Shown here: positions 17,701 through 26,317 of the stretch, piece after piece
Layout of the letters: each line of letters begins with the position of its first letter
Position numbering within the stretch: the first letter of the stretch is position 1
Assembly: GCA_049673305.1 (NCBI GenBank)
Contig: JBATXM010000077.1
Span: forward strand, 1-64,000
Direction: 5' to 3'
Source of the DNA: GCA-003244245 sp049673305
GTDB taxonomy: Bacteria; Actinomycetota; Actinomycetes; Mycobacteriales; Pseudonocardiaceae
DNA length: 64,000 bases
Position numbers and translations under genes: made by a program
Notes under the pieces: model-generated
What the model was told of the DNA's origin: nothing
The model's input: the letters and a program-made list of their open reading frames with translations, nothing else
Databases searched by the model: none

Positions 17701-18333
17701 GATCTGGCTCTGCTCGGCAAGGTCAACCCGCTGGCCTTGGAGGAGTTCGCCGCCCTTGAGGAGCGTTACAAGTTTCTGTCCACCCAGTTGGAAGACCTCA
17801 AGGCCACCCGACGTGACCTGCTCACCGTCATCGCTGAGGTTGATGAGAAGATCCTCGAGGTCTTCACCGAGGCCTTCCACGACGTGGCGCGTGAGTTCGA
17901 GATCGTCTTCGCCACGCTGTTCCCCGGCGGGGAGGGACGGTTGCTGCTCACCGAGCCCGACGACATGCTCACCACCGGCATCGAGGTTGAGGCTCGCCCG
18001 CCCGGCAAGAAGGTCAAGCGCCTGTCGTTGTTGTCCGGCGGGGAGCGCTCGCTCACCGCGGTGGCCATGCTGGTCGCGATCTTCCGGGCCCGGCCCTCTC
18101 CGTTCTACGTGCTCGACGAGGTGGAAGCGGCGCTGGATGAGACCAACCTCAACCGCCTGATCGCGCTGTTCGAACTGCTGCGGGACCGCTCGCAGCTGAT
18201 CGTGATCACGCATCAGAAGGCGACGATGGAGGTTGCCGACGCGCTGTACGGGGTCAGTATGCGCGGTGACGGCATTACCACGGTGATCTCGCAACGGCTG
18301 CGTGGCGCCACCGACTCCGCTGGCGCCGCCTAA
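14740..18333 (+). CDS. smc: Chromosome segregation protein SMC
   Basis: A 1197-residue SMC ATPase, which with ScpA/ScpB compacts and resolves the chromosome. Walker A is GPNGSGKS (residues 31-38), the ABC signature is LSGGERSLTA near residue 1100 and Walker B YVLDEVEAALDE near 1123. Two long coiled coils flank a hinge at about residues 505-660 (LPGVAGSVAALL and following). The start is GTG at 14740 with GGAGGG upstream. In many actinobacteria smc is followed by ftsY; here a convergent foreign-looking gene follows instead. Confidence 0.95.
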   Translation: MHLKSLTLKGFKSFASATTLRFEPGITCVVGPNGSGKSNVVDALSWVMGEQGAKALRGGKMEDVIFAGTADRPPLGRAEVTLTIDNTDGALPIDYTEVSVTRRMFRDGASEYEINGSACRLLDVQELLSDSGIGREMHVIVGQGKLDSILQSKPEDRRAFIEEAAGVLKHRKRKEKALRKLEAMQANLARLSDLTAELRRQLKPLGKQAEIARRAQAVQADLRDSWLRLHAEDLVTLRETVARDEADEASARARRAEVDSALDAAHAEQTGLEEQLAVTTPRLAAAQDTWYQLSALAERLRGTVALAVQRARHLCAPTEQQRPGRDPDELEREAEAAQATEAELHAVVEQAQATLSDALDRRVELEQALADAERVHLAVVRSVADRREGLARLTGQVEALRSTSGATEEEIERLSSALAEARERAHGAHREFEELRHKLDALHAGEVELDARHEAALAAHAIAARRSAELAGAHREAEQQRASWRARVEALSIGLTRKDGSQPLLAAGLPGVAGSVAALLTVDPGAEAAVAAALGAAADALAVSDVDVAATALSLLRAQDAGRTGLLVGGAPATVDRRTWPELPAGARWAVDLLQAPQTLCPALHRLLERTAVVSDLDAARALVAAAPSLRAVTVAGDVLGADWAQGGSGRSLSVIEVQAAVEDGQTRLAESETRVERLAAQLEGASAEETDRAEDVDNTLAALHESDAELAAIAEQLARLGQAARSGSEEADRIHRQRDEMETRRAGALRSLAELEERLRLAQDESVDSEPDTSERDEAVAVLGTARSEEVEARLALRTAEERARALAGRAQGLRRSAQAERMARQRAAAVAQARQRGAAVAAAVVRAGEFAMDRIEISLRRAAAERDAVVVERAQREQRLAEARARVRQLAEELDKLTNTVHRDELLRAGQRLRIEQLETKISEDFGIGLDDLIAEYGPAVPVPPAASELADYEAAAQRGEQISAPLPTPYDRAVQSRRAQRAERDLALLGKVNPLALEEFAALEERYKFLSTQLEDLKATRRDLLTVIAEVDEKILEVFTEAFHDVAREFEIVFATLFPGGEGRLLLTEPDDMLTTGIEVEARPPGKKVKRLSLLSGGERSLTAVAMLVAIFRARPSPFYVLDEVEAALDETNLNRLIALFELLRDRSQLIVITHQKATMEVADALYGVSMRGDGITTVISQRLRGATDSAGAA

Positions 18334-18337
18334 CGCA

Positions 18338-19294
18338 TCATCCGTGGTTCATGTTAATGATGTTCGAGACCAGTTCTGGGGGTTCTTCGAAGTAGTCCAT
18401 CGCGATGACTCCAACGCGCCCTCGCAGTGACCTCACAAGGTAGTCATTCAGGCGTGGATTTATCGTTTTTGCGTAGCCGCGCGCTGTGAGATCAACAGCG
18501 CTGGAGAACGTGATGTACAAATCTTTAGGGTCGCCACGTCGGGCTTCTTCCAGGTGGGCGATGACGAGTTCATATTTGTCCTCTTCCCTCAGCAACTGGT
18601 GGCGATCGTGCACGTCGTGGATGGGAGGGGACGCACTCCTGAAGGTCTGGTTCTCCGGCCAATAGGTAAGGTCGAGCCCCGCGTCTTCGCTCCCTTCGAA
18701 TCTGCGCAGCAAAATGATCTTACCGCGAACTTCACCCAATGTTGTTTCCGAGGTGAATTCGTGAGTTGTGGCGCGGGAATGGTCATCAGGATGACTGGCG
18801 GTGAAATTATGGAATAGTGACGAATTCGCAGTATAGTCCCAAGTTTTCGCCTTCAGTATATCCTCAAAGGAGCGCGTGTTTCGATCGCTGTTCATGGCGA
18901 CTCCTCTGGATAACTTTCCGAGGATTTCGGAGGGGGCGAATCTGCCGAGGCCGCTATCGAGACGACTTTCCTCCTGGATTGACATGAGAATAGTTTCAGA
19001 AGGATACTCTCCGAGGAAGTTGGCGCAAATATTCTGAATGTCCGTGTAATTTTTACCCATGTATACCATATCATGGTATACCAAAAGGTCGTCCTCGCAT
19101 CGCGAGAGCCTGATGTCCAGGAATCGTATCCCCGCCTTCAATTGGTCGCCAAGGTCCAGGTCTTGTGTCTGCGCAAACCCGAAAAGGCCGCCGGTGCAGC
19201 CAGAGTTGTGCGTTCCAGGAATGCTCAGCGCCGTCACTGGAATATCATCAGAAATGTCGCCCATCCAGGACGGGTGAGAAACAAAGCTACCCAT
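18338..19294 (-). CDS. Phosphatidylinositol-specific phospholipase C (X domain)
   Basis: A 318-residue protein with a PI-PLC X domain. The catalytic histidines are in SIPGTHNS (H29) and LVYHDMVYMG (H74); FLDIRLS and the acidic SIQEES segment line the active site. Such enzymes cleave phosphatidylinositol to cyclic inositol phosphate and diacylglycerol, usually outside the cell, but no signal peptide is present here. Base composition is clearly lower in GC, with many A/T third positions, than smc beside it, which suggests transfer. It is convergent with smc, the stops five bases apart. Target lipid and export route are unknown. Confidence 0.8.
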   Translation of the reverse strand: MGSFVSHPSWMGDISDDIPVTALSIPGTHNSGCTGGLFGFAQTQDLDLGDQLKAGIRFLDIRLSRCEDDLLVYHDMVYMGKNYTDIQNICANFLGEYPSETILMSIQEESRLDSGLGRFAPSEILGKLSRGVAMNSDRNTRSFEDILKAKTWDYTANSSLFHNFTASHPDDHSRATTHEFTSETTLGEVRGKIILLRRFEGSEDAGLDLTYWPENQTFRSASPPIHDVHDRHQLLREEDKYELVIAHLEEARRGDPKDLYITFSSAVDLTARGYAKTINPRLNDYLVRSLRGRVGVIAMDYFEEPPELVSNIINMNHG

Positions 19295-19496
19295 TGGACC
19301 CCTTCATGATGATTTTTGCCTCCAAGCGTTCAGTGGCGCGCACCTGACCCCGTTCAATCCCAGACCGGTGAGCGGGCTGCTCGGGGTGGTCTTATCGTCA
19401 GAGCTGTGGAATCCGAGCCGGCACCGCACCGCCGCGCGGTGGACGTCGGCTGGGTGGCGGTGGCCGCGCGAGTGCTGACTCTAGGGCACAACGTCG

Positions 19497-20036
19497 TCAG
19501 AGCCAGCCGATGCGGGCACTGTCCAGCCTCTCGCCGTTCGGCGCCAGTGCCAGCTGTCCCGCTTGCACTCGGTCGAGCAGCCGTCCCAGCGCGTCGACAA
19601 TCTCGGGAACGGCCTGCCGGAGTGACTCAGCGTCACCGGCGCCGACATCGGCCGCCGTCATCCCGGCCTGTTCAAGCACGACATTGAGGTCGGACAGCCG
19701 GGCGGCCACCCAGTCGAGCGGCTGAGCCGACAGCCCGTCGACGAAGTGACGCGGGGTCGGCTCCCACCCCGAGAAGGCCGGGTGGTGGTGAGCTCGATCC
19801 AAGCTGCCCGGGGGACTCGCCACCGCCTCCAGGAGATCGACTCTCCAGACGGGCCGGTCGATCACGATCGGCCGAGCCGAGTAGATCGAACCCTTCAGCT
19901 CGCCCGGATCAAGCAGCCGCACCTCCAGGCGCACCCCGCGCTCGGCACCCTCCTGGCCCGGCAACGGGTCAGGATCAACGAAGTACAGATCGCCCATCAC
20001 GACAGCGACCCGCTCGAACCCAAAAACGTAGAGCAT
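19497..20036 (-). CDS. Conserved hypothetical protein (MLYVFGFERV N-terminus)
   Basis: A 179-residue soluble protein starting MLYVFGFERVAVVMGDLYFV, followed by an acidic DPDPLPGQEG and RGVRLEVRLL, then SARPIVIDRPVWRVDLLE. It looks like a small beta-rich domain with a helical C-terminal half. ATG at 20036 has GGGGAGGG seven bases upstream; an upstream in-frame start at 20087 lacks one. I remember similar proteins as conserved hypotheticals in Pseudonocardiaceae but no function. It is monocistronic as far as can be seen. Confidence 0.6.
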   Translation of the reverse strand: MLYVFGFERVAVVMGDLYFVDPDPLPGQEGAERGVRLEVRLLDPGELKGSIYSARPIVIDRPVWRVDLLEAVASPPGSLDRAHHHPAFSGWEPTPRHFVDGLSAQPLDWVAARLSDLNVVLEQAGMTAADVGAGDAESLRQAVPEIVDALGRLLDRVQAGQLALAPNGERLDSARIGWL

Positions 20037-20111
20037 GACGCCCTCCCCGGTCTCCAGCGCCGGTCTCACCGTAGAGCAGATCCGCACACCGGGTAGCCTT
20101 GCGTCATCTCT

Positions 20112-20345
20112 TCACCGAGGTGGCCGCTGACCTGCTCCTCCGGACCGTAACCCAGCAGTGCCCGTCAGATCATCACCGGGCCACTCCGCACCAAACCCAG
20201 CGTAGGCGCGGCGGTAGTCTTCGATCGACGGGGCACCGTAGCGGGCCACCATCCGTGCCTCGATCGCTCGGCCGCGCTCACCATCGTTGGCCCCTGACGG
20301 CGCCAACGATGGCAGTCCGTCGACGGCGAGCTGCTGTTGCTGCAT
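20112..20345 (-). CDS. Possible small protein or fragment (77 aa)
   Basis: The frame holds a believable soluble segment, IEARMVARYGAPSIEDYRR followed by AYAGFGAEWPGDD, between lower-quality ends. There is no ribosome binding site before the ATG. It could be a truncated gene or chance. The rest of 20037-20446 shows nothing else that I can support. Confidence 0.25.
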   Translation of the reverse strand: MQQQQLAVDGLPSLAPSGANDGERGRAIEARMVARYGAPSIEDYRRAYAGFGAEWPGDDLTGTAGLRSGGAGQRPPR

Positions 20346-20446
20346 TACAGCGCGCTACGGTAGCCCGATCACGAGGTCAACACAAGGCGTTGTCCACTGA
20401 ACGCAGGCAGGAACAGTGGGGTGCGTGCGGCCCAGCGATCCTCGTG

Positions 20447-21223
20447 TCACCGACCACGCCAGAGCGGTGGCCGGCGCTCCCGGGCGGCGGTTCGGCCTTC
20501 TGCGGCGTCCTGGGTGGCATTGGCCACTAGCCGCATCGTCTCACCGAAGCGGATTGCGTCCACTGCGGACATGTCGGGGGCGCGGCGGGCCACCTCCTTG
20601 GTGGCCCGGGCGGCCAGCGGGGCAGCGGCGAGCAACCGGTCGGCCAGCTCCCGGGCGGTGGACAGCAGGGCTGAGTGCGGCACGACCCAGCCGGCGAGGC
20701 CGATCTCCTTGGCCCGCTCGGCGTTGATCTGCTCGCCAGTGAGGAGCAGCTCCATGGCGTGTTGCCAGCCGATCCGCTGCGGCAGCCGGATGGCGCCGAC
20801 GATCGTGGGGGTGCCGATCCGCACCTCCGGGTAGCCGAAGACCGCCTGCTCGCTGGCAATGACGAAGTCGCACCAGGTGACCAGGGTCAGCCCGTAGCCC
20901 AGGCAGTACCCATTCACCGCGGCGATCACCGGCTTGTAGATCTCCCAGCCGCTCTCGAAGGAGTTGACGGTCGGCTTCTCCCAGAAGGTGCCCGGGAACT
21001 CACCGGCGGGATTGCCCGGAGAGTGGATGTCGGCCCCGGCGCAGAATGCTCGGCCCGCCCCGGTGACGATTGCCACCCAGGCGTCCTCGTCATCCCGAAA
21101 CGTGGTAAACGCGGCGTTGAGCTCCGCGCGCATCTGCTGGTCGATGACGTTGAGCTTGTCGGGCCGGTGATAGGTGATTGTCGCGACGTGTCCATCCAGC
21201 TCGTAACGCACCGTGTCAGCCAC
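20447..21223 (-). CDS. Enoyl-CoA hydratase/isomerase family protein (crotonase)
   Basis: A 258-residue crotonase-fold protein. The oxyanion-hole segments are AFCAGADIHSPG and VNGYCLGYG, followed by WCDFVIASEQAVFGYPEVRIG-type sequence. Of the two catalytic glutamates of true enoyl-CoA hydratases, the second is kept (E133 in PEV) but the first is replaced by Thr (T113 in GLTLV). It may therefore be an isomerase, hydrolase or another crotonase activity and not a classic hydratase. It is divergent from cobN with a 130-base gap. The substrate is not deducible. Confidence 0.8.
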   Translation of the reverse strand: MADTVRYELDGHVATITYHRPDKLNVIDQQMRAELNAAFTTFRDDEDAWVAIVTGAGRAFCAGADIHSPGNPAGEFPGTFWEKPTVNSFESGWEIYKPVIAAVNGYCLGYGLTLVTWCDFVIASEQAVFGYPEVRIGTPTIVGAIRLPQRIGWQHAMELLLTGEQINAERAKEIGLAGWVVPHSALLSTARELADRLLAAAPLAARATKEVARRAPDMSAVDAIRFGETMRLVANATQDAAEGRTAARERRPPLWRGR

Positions 21224-21340
21224 GGTGCCCAGCCTAGGGACAGGCCAGCGACCTCACATCAGCGTCGAGCAGGTCGGTGACGCTCATCGGGGCACCGCAG
21301 CGCTGTCCAGGTGTTCGACCACGTTGTCGCTGGTGCTCCG

Positions 21341-21346
21341 TAAGCT
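21341..21346 (+). promoter_or_regulatory. Possible -10 element for a leaderless cobN mRNA
   Basis: TAAGCT ends eight bases before the ATG at 21354, which is where transcription would begin for a leaderless message. No clear -35 element and no ribosome binding site are present. No cobalamin riboswitch box was seen in 21224-21353. Confidence 0.25.
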
Positions 21347-21353
21347 TATGGTT

Positions 21354-24300
21354 ATGCGGATCTTGCTGCTGTCCACCGCTGACACCGACCTGCTCGCCGC
21401 TCGGGCTTGTGGCGCTGGGTACCGGCTCGCCAACCCGGCCCGGACCGAGCCCGCTGAGCTGCCCGCGCTGCTCGAGGGGGTGGACGTGGTGGTGCTCCGC
21501 CTGCTCGGCGGGCGGCGGGCCTGGGAGCCTGGGCTCGAGGCACTGCTGCGTTCGGGTCTGCCGACGGTGTGCCTCGGTGGCGAGGTGGTCCCGGACGCGG
21601 AGCTGATGGCGAGTTCCACGGCCCCGGCGGGAGTGGCGGCGGAGGCGCTGCGGTATCTGGTCGCCGGCGGCCCCGCGAACCTGGCCCAGCTGGCCCGGTT
21701 CCTGTCGGACACGCTGCTGCTCACCGGGGAGGGATTCGAGCCGCCGGTCGCCACCCCGGAATATGGCGTGCACGACGCGTGCGAGCCAGACCCGGGGCGC
21801 CCCACTGTCGGCATCGTGTTTTATCGAGCGCACGCGCTGGCCGGGAACACCAGTTTCGTCGACGTCCTGGCCGACGCGATCCGCGCGGCCGGAGCGAATG
21901 CGCTGCCGGTGTTCTGCGGCTCGCTGCGCGGGCTGGGCGACGCGCAGGCGCGGGGGCTGCGCGAACTGCTGGATCGTTGCGACGTGGTGGTCACCACGGT
22001 GCTCGCGGCGGGCGGCAGCGCCGGGGCGCAGGAGGAGTCCTGGGACGCCGGAGCGCTGGCCGAGCTGGATGTCCCGGTGCTCCAAGGTTTGTGCCTGACC
22101 TGCTCCCGGGCGAGCTGGCAGGCCAGCGACGCGGCGCTGTCCCCGATGGACGCCGCCATGCAGGTCGCCATCCCGGAGTTCGACGGGCGGCTGGTGTCGG
22201 TGCCGTTCTCCTTCAAAGAGCCCGGTCCAGACGGGATCCCGGTCTATGTGGCCGACTTCGAGCGGACCGCCCGAGTGGCGGGCACCGCCGTGGCGCTGGC
22301 CCGGCTGCGGCAGGTGCCCGCGCGCGACAAGCGGATCGCGATCGTGCTCTCGGCCTACCCGACCAAGCACTCCCGGATCGGTAACGCAGTCGGGTTGGAC
22401 ACCCCAGCCTCAGCCGTGGTGCTGCTGCGCGCACTCGCTCAGGCCGGCTACGACCTCGGCGACCTGAACGTCGAGGCGCTGGAGGGCGATGCGCTGATCC
22501 ACCGGCTCATCGCCGCCGGCGGGCACGACGTGGAGTGGCTCACCGAGGAGCAGATGGCGGGCGCGGCCATCCGGGTGCCCGCCGCGCTATACACCCAGTG
22601 GTTCGCTGACCTGCCTTCGGCACTGCGCGAGTCCGTCGTGGCGGCCTGGGGTGAGCCACCCGGGCAACTGTACGTGTCCGACAACGGGATCTATGTCGGC
22701 TCGCTGCGGTGGGGCAATGTGGTGCTGCTCATCCAGCCGCCGCGCGGGTTCGGCGAGAACCCGGTGGCGATCTACCACGACCCCGAGCTGCCCCCGTCGC
22801 ACCAGTATCTGGCCGCCTACCGGTGGTTGGAGCACTCCTTCGGCGCGCACGCCGTGGTGCACCTGGGCAAGCACGGCAGCCTGGAGTGGCTGCCCGGCAA
22901 GGGCCTGGGCTTGGCCGGGCGGGATGCCCCGGATGCGGTGCTCGGGAACCTGCCGCTGGTGTACCCGTTCATTGTCAACGACCCCGGTGAGGGCACCCAG
23001 GCCAAGCGCAGGGCGCACGCCACCATCGTCGATCATCTGATCCCGCCGATGGCCCGAGCCGACAGCTACGGTGATCTCGCCCGCCTCGAGCAGCTGCTCG
23101 ACGAGTACGCCACGGTGGCGGCGCTGGATCCGGACAAGCTCCCCACGCTGCGTGGGCAGATCTGGACACTGATCCAGAACGCCCAGCTGCACCACGATCT
23201 GGGCGCGGACGCCCTACCGGGTGCGGCTGAGTTCGATGAGTTCGTGTTGCATCTCGACGGCTACCTCTGCGAGATCAAAGATGTGCAGATCCGGGACGGG
23301 CTGCATGTGCTGGGCCGGGTCCCCGAGGGCGATGAGCTGGTCAATGACGTGCTCGCGGTGCTGCGCGCTCGCCAGGTGTTCGGCTCGGGAGACCCGTTGC
23401 CGGGGCTGCGCGCGGCGATCGCCACCCGGATCGGGCTGGACGAGCAGGGCCCGCTCGCCGACGTGGACCGGCTGGAGACGCTGGCTCGTACCTTGGTGCA
23501 GGGCACTCAGGCGGCTGGCTGGGACCCCGTGAAGGTGCCCGCCGTGGTCGTTGGCGTGTTCGGGGAACCGGATGCCGCGGTGGTATCGGTGCTGCGGTTC
23601 GCGTGCACGGAGCTGGTCCCGCGCCTGGCCGGCACCCCAGCCGAGATCACCAACGTGCTGCGCGCCCTGGACGGTCGATTCATCGAGCCGGGGCCCTCTG
23701 GCTCTCCCACCCGCGGTCTGGTCTCGGTGCTTCCGACCGGGCGCAACTTCTACTCGGTGGATCCGAAGTCGATCCCGACGCGCAACGCGTTCGAGGTGGG
23801 CACCGCGCTGGCCGACTCGCTACTCGAACGCCACCGCGCCGACACCGGTGCCTGGCCCGCCTCGGTGGGCCTCACCGTCTGGGGCACCAGCGCCATGCGC
23901 ACCCAGGGTGATGACATCGCCGAGGTGCTGGCGCTGCTGGGCGTCCGGCCGACCTGGGACGACGCCTCCCGCCGGGTCACCGGCCTGGAGGTGGTCGGGC
24001 TCGAGGAGCTCGCCCGGCCCCGCATCGACGTGGTGCTGCGCATCTCCGGCTTTTTTCGGGACGCGTTCCCGCACGTGGTCGCGTTGCTTGACGATGCGAT
24101 CGCCGCTGTCGCGGTGTTGGACGAGCCGGTGGAGCGCAACTTCCTCGCCGCGCACTACCGGGCTGATCTCGCCGTCCACGGTGACGACCGGCGGGCCCGT
24201 ACCCGGATCTTCGGCTCCAAGCCTGGTGCGTACGGCGCCGGGTTGCTCCCGCTGCTCGACAGCCGGGAGTGGCGCACCGACGCTGACCTCGCCGAGGTCT

Positions 24301-24917
24301 ACGCCACCTGGGGTGGTTACGCCTATGGCCGAGGGCTCGACGGCACCGCGGCGCGCGAGGACATGGAGCACGCCTTCCGGCGCATCACGGTGGCCGCCAA
24401 GAACGTCGACACCCGCGAGCACGACATCGCCGATTCTGATGACTACTTCCAGTACCACGGTGGAATGATCGCGATGGTGCGCTCGTTGACTGGTGGTAAT
24501 CCAGCGGCCTACGTCGGTGACTCAGCGGTGCCGCACGCGGTCAAGACCCGGACCCTGGCCGAGGAGACCCGCCGGGTCTTTCGCTCCCGGGTGGTCAACC
24601 CGCGGTGGATCACCGCCATGCAGCGGCACGGCTACAAGGGCGCTTTCGAGCTAGCCGCCACCGTCGATTATCTGTTCGGCTTCGATGCCACGGCGGGAGT
24701 GGTCGAGGACTGGATGTACCACCAGCTCGCCGACTCGTACCTCTTCGATCCCGGTGTGCAGCAGTTTCTGAAGAAGTCCAACCCGTGGGCGCTGCGAGGG
24801 ATGACCGAGCGGCTACTCGAGGCCGCTGACCGGGGCCTGTGGGCACATCCCGATCCGGCGGATCTCGACGCGCTGCGATCACTGTACCTGGAGCTCGAGG
24901 GGGATCTGGAGGGCTGA
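21354..24917 (+). CDS. cobN: Cobaltochelatase subunit CobN
   Basis: The product has about 1187 residues and starts MRILLLSTADTDLLAAR. It is the large subunit of the ATP-dependent aerobic cobaltochelatase that inserts Co2+ into hydrogenobyrinic acid a,c-diamide. Family marks include LVVHLGKHGSLEWLPGKGLG-type sequence near residue 510 (here VVHLGKHGSLEWLPGKGLG), YPFIVNDPGEGTQAKRR, and NFYSVDPKSIPTRNAFE. Length fits. The partner AAA+/VWA subunit is encoded downstream at 26314. ATG codons at 21348 and 21354 are both possible; no ribosome binding site is visible, consistent with a leaderless message. Confidence 0.92.
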   Translation: MRILLLSTADTDLLAARACGAGYRLANPARTEPAELPALLEGVDVVVLRLLGGRRAWEPGLEALLRSGLPTVCLGGEVVPDAELMASSTAPAGVAAEALRYLVAGGPANLAQLARFLSDTLLLTGEGFEPPVATPEYGVHDACEPDPGRPTVGIVFYRAHALAGNTSFVDVLADAIRAAGANALPVFCGSLRGLGDAQARGLRELLDRCDVVVTTVLAAGGSAGAQEESWDAGALAELDVPVLQGLCLTCSRASWQASDAALSPMDAAMQVAIPEFDGRLVSVPFSFKEPGPDGIPVYVADFERTARVAGTAVALARLRQVPARDKRIAIVLSAYPTKHSRIGNAVGLDTPASAVVLLRALAQAGYDLGDLNVEALEGDALIHRLIAAGGHDVEWLTEEQMAGAAIRVPAALYTQWFADLPSALRESVVAAWGEPPGQLYVSDNGIYVGSLRWGNVVLLIQPPRGFGENPVAIYHDPELPPSHQYLAAYRWLEHSFGAHAVVHLGKHGSLEWLPGKGLGLAGRDAPDAVLGNLPLVYPFIVNDPGEGTQAKRRAHATIVDHLIPPMARADSYGDLARLEQLLDEYATVAALDPDKLPTLRGQIWTLIQNAQLHHDLGADALPGAAEFDEFVLHLDGYLCEIKDVQIRDGLHVLGRVPEGDELVNDVLAVLRARQVFGSGDPLPGLRAAIATRIGLDEQGPLADVDRLETLARTLVQGTQAAGWDPVKVPAVVVGVFGEPDAAVVSVLRFACTELVPRLAGTPAEITNVLRALDGRFIEPGPSGSPTRGLVSVLPTGRNFYSVDPKSIPTRNAFEVGTALADSLLERHRADTGAWPASVGLTVWGTSAMRTQGDDIAEVLALLGVRPTWDDASRRVTGLEVVGLEELARPRIDVVLRISGFFRDAFPHVVALLDDAIAAVAVLDEPVERNFLAAHYRADLAVHGDDRRARTRIFGSKPGAYGAGLLPLLDSREWRTDADLAEVYATWGGYAYGRGLDGTAAREDMEHAFRRITVAAKNVDTREHDIADSDDYFQYHGGMIAMVRSLTGGNPAAYVGDSAVPHAVKTRTLAEETRRVFRSRVVNPRWITAMQRHGYKGAFELAATVDYLFGFDATAGVVEDWMYHQLADSYLFDPGVQQFLKKSNPWALRGMTERLLEAADRGLWAHPDPADLDALRSLYLELEGDLEG

Positions 24918-24921
24918 CGGA

Positions 24922-25773
24922 TCACTGCCCATTGCTGCTGAAGTGCATGAAATCAACCGGCCCTGGCCACCGGCCGCCCCATTTCCACCCCACCGACTCG
25001 AACGCGGTGACCACAGGTCCGGTGTCCATGACCATGCCGGGCCGCACCCAGTCCCGGTTGAGGTAGGACGAGGCCCGCTCGGGTAGCACCAGGTCGCCCG
25101 TGACGTAGGGATTGTTGAAGGGGTTGAGGTCGATGGCCAATCCGGAGGCATGGGCCGACCAGTGCGTCTGGCCACGGGTCTGACGGCAGACGAAGGCCTC
25201 GGTGTTGTTGCCGTCCCCGGTCGGTGGCAGGTTCAGCTCGGCATTCGACGTTATCCGCATCGCCTCGATCGGAAAGCCAGCCGCGAACAGCCGTTTGAAG
25301 ACACTCACCACGGCTTGGGCGACGTCAGCGTTCACCAGCATCTCGCCGGTGTGCGCGCGGGCGTCAAAGCCGCGAAACGACATGGTGAGGTAACGCAGCT
25401 GGTTGGGGTTCACCGGACACGACGGTTTCCAGCTGCTGCGGGCCAGCACCTGCGGGGGCACCGGGCTGATCGTCGAGACGAACGAGTCCGAGGTGGGTCG
25501 GGGCAGCCGATCGATGGTGGGCAGCCGTCGGTTCACCAGCGCTGGTGGGGTGGACAGCACCACCCCGAACCCGTCCGGACGCCGTCGCAGCGGCATGGCT
25601 CCGAGTATCCAGGCAGACACCGGACGGGGTATGACTGACGTGGTCGCCGGCTGTTTGGTCGGAGTCCGCGGGGCTGCCGTGGGCGGCTGCTGGCGGGCAG
25701 TGCCACAGCCCATCAGTAAGGCACCCGTGAGGAGCCAGACCAGGTAACCCCTCAGGGGCCGATGTCGCGCCAT
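24922..25773 (-). CDS. Lipoprotein M15-family peptidase (D-Ala-D-Ala carboxypeptidase / L-Ala-D-Glu peptidase type)
   Basis: A 283-residue lipoprotein. The signal sequence ends in a lipobox (ALLMGC, Cys about residue 23), followed by a Pro/Thr-rich linker. The C-terminal M15 domain shows HWSAHASGLAIDLNPFNNPY with the zinc ligands His and Asp, and PVDFMHFS with the last His. These zinc peptidases cut peptide stems of peptidoglycan. It would be anchored on the outer face of the membrane. It converges with cobN, with four bases between the genes, and is divergent from the acetyltransferase gene. Confidence 0.8.
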   Translation of the reverse strand: MARHRPLRGYLVWLLTGALLMGCGTARQQPPTAAPRTPTKQPATTSVIPRPVSAWILGAMPLRRRPDGFGVVLSTPPALVNRRLPTIDRLPRPTSDSFVSTISPVPPQVLARSSWKPSCPVNPNQLRYLTMSFRGFDARAHTGEMLVNADVAQAVVSVFKRLFAAGFPIEAMRITSNAELNLPPTGDGNNTEAFVCRQTRGQTHWSAHASGLAIDLNPFNNPYVTGDLVLPERASSYLNRDWVRPGMVMDTGPVVTAFESVGWKWGGRWPGPVDFMHFSSNGQ

Positions 25774-25810
25774 TTCGCCACGATGTCAGACCTTCTGGTA
25801 GGCAGGAACA

Positions 25811-26317
25811 GTGGACCACACCGTGTTGCACCGCAGGCTCGCCGCCGACCTGTCGACCGCCATGATCTACGCCCTGCTGCGTCTGCGGGTCGAGGTTTTC
25901 GTGGTCGAGCAGGCCTGCCCGTATCAGGAGTTGGATGGCCACGACCTGGACCGGACAACCCGGCACTATTGGCTCGCGTCTTACGGTGCGATCGAGAACC
26001 CGCAGGCCACCTTGCGGCTGTTGGAGCCCACCGACGGTCAGTTCCGGATCGGCCGGGTCTGTGTCGCCCGGCAGGCCCGAGGCCATGGTGGGATCCGGCG
26101 GCTGCTTGAGGCGGCGCTGGCCGAGGTAGGCGATGCCCCCTGTGTGCTCGACGCGCAGAAGCATTGCGTCGAGCTTTACGGTGCCTACGGCTTCACGGTC
26201 GACGGAGCGGAGTTCACTGAAGCCGGCATCCCGCACGTGCCGATGCGCCGCGCCGTGCCGATGCGCCGCGCCGTGCCCATGCACCGCGCAGGGTCGGCCC
26301 GGATCCGCTGCCCGTGA
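25811..26317 (+). CDS. GNAT N-acetyltransferase, ElaA-like
   Basis: A 168-residue protein with the ElaA layout: YALLRLRVEVFVVEQACPY near the N-terminus, then LDGHDLD, ATLRLLEP, the acetyl-CoA loop GRVCVARQARGHGGIRRLLE, and FYGAYGF-type C-terminal sequence (here LYGAYGFTVDG). The usual loop is RGxGxG; here RGHGGI keeps the turn. The last 25 residues contain a threefold repeat VPMRRA/VPMRRA/VPMHRA, which looks like a recent expansion. The substrate is unknown. The stop overlaps the start of the chelatase gene by four bases, so these are one operon. Confidence 0.8.
   Translation: MDHTVLHRRLAADLSTAMIYALLRLRVEVFVVEQACPYQELDGHDLDRTTRHYWLASYGAIENPQATLRLLEPTDGQFRIGRVCVARQARGHGGIRRLLEAALAEVGDAPCVLDAQKHCVELYGAYGFTVDGAEFTEAGIPHVPMRRAVPMRRAVPMHRAGSARIRCP
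26237..26290 (+). repeat. Three 18-bp tandem repeats at the end of the acetyltransferase gene
   Basis: The unit GTGCCGATGCGCCGCGCC occurs at 26237-26254 and 26255-26272 as exact copies, and at 26273-26290 with four changes. It encodes repeated VPMRRA and keeps frame. It lies just upstream of the next start codon. Confidence 0.85.

Noticed and set aside
21224..21353. Search for a cobalamin riboswitch before cobN
   Set aside because: No B12-box-like sequence or long leader; the start appears leaderless.
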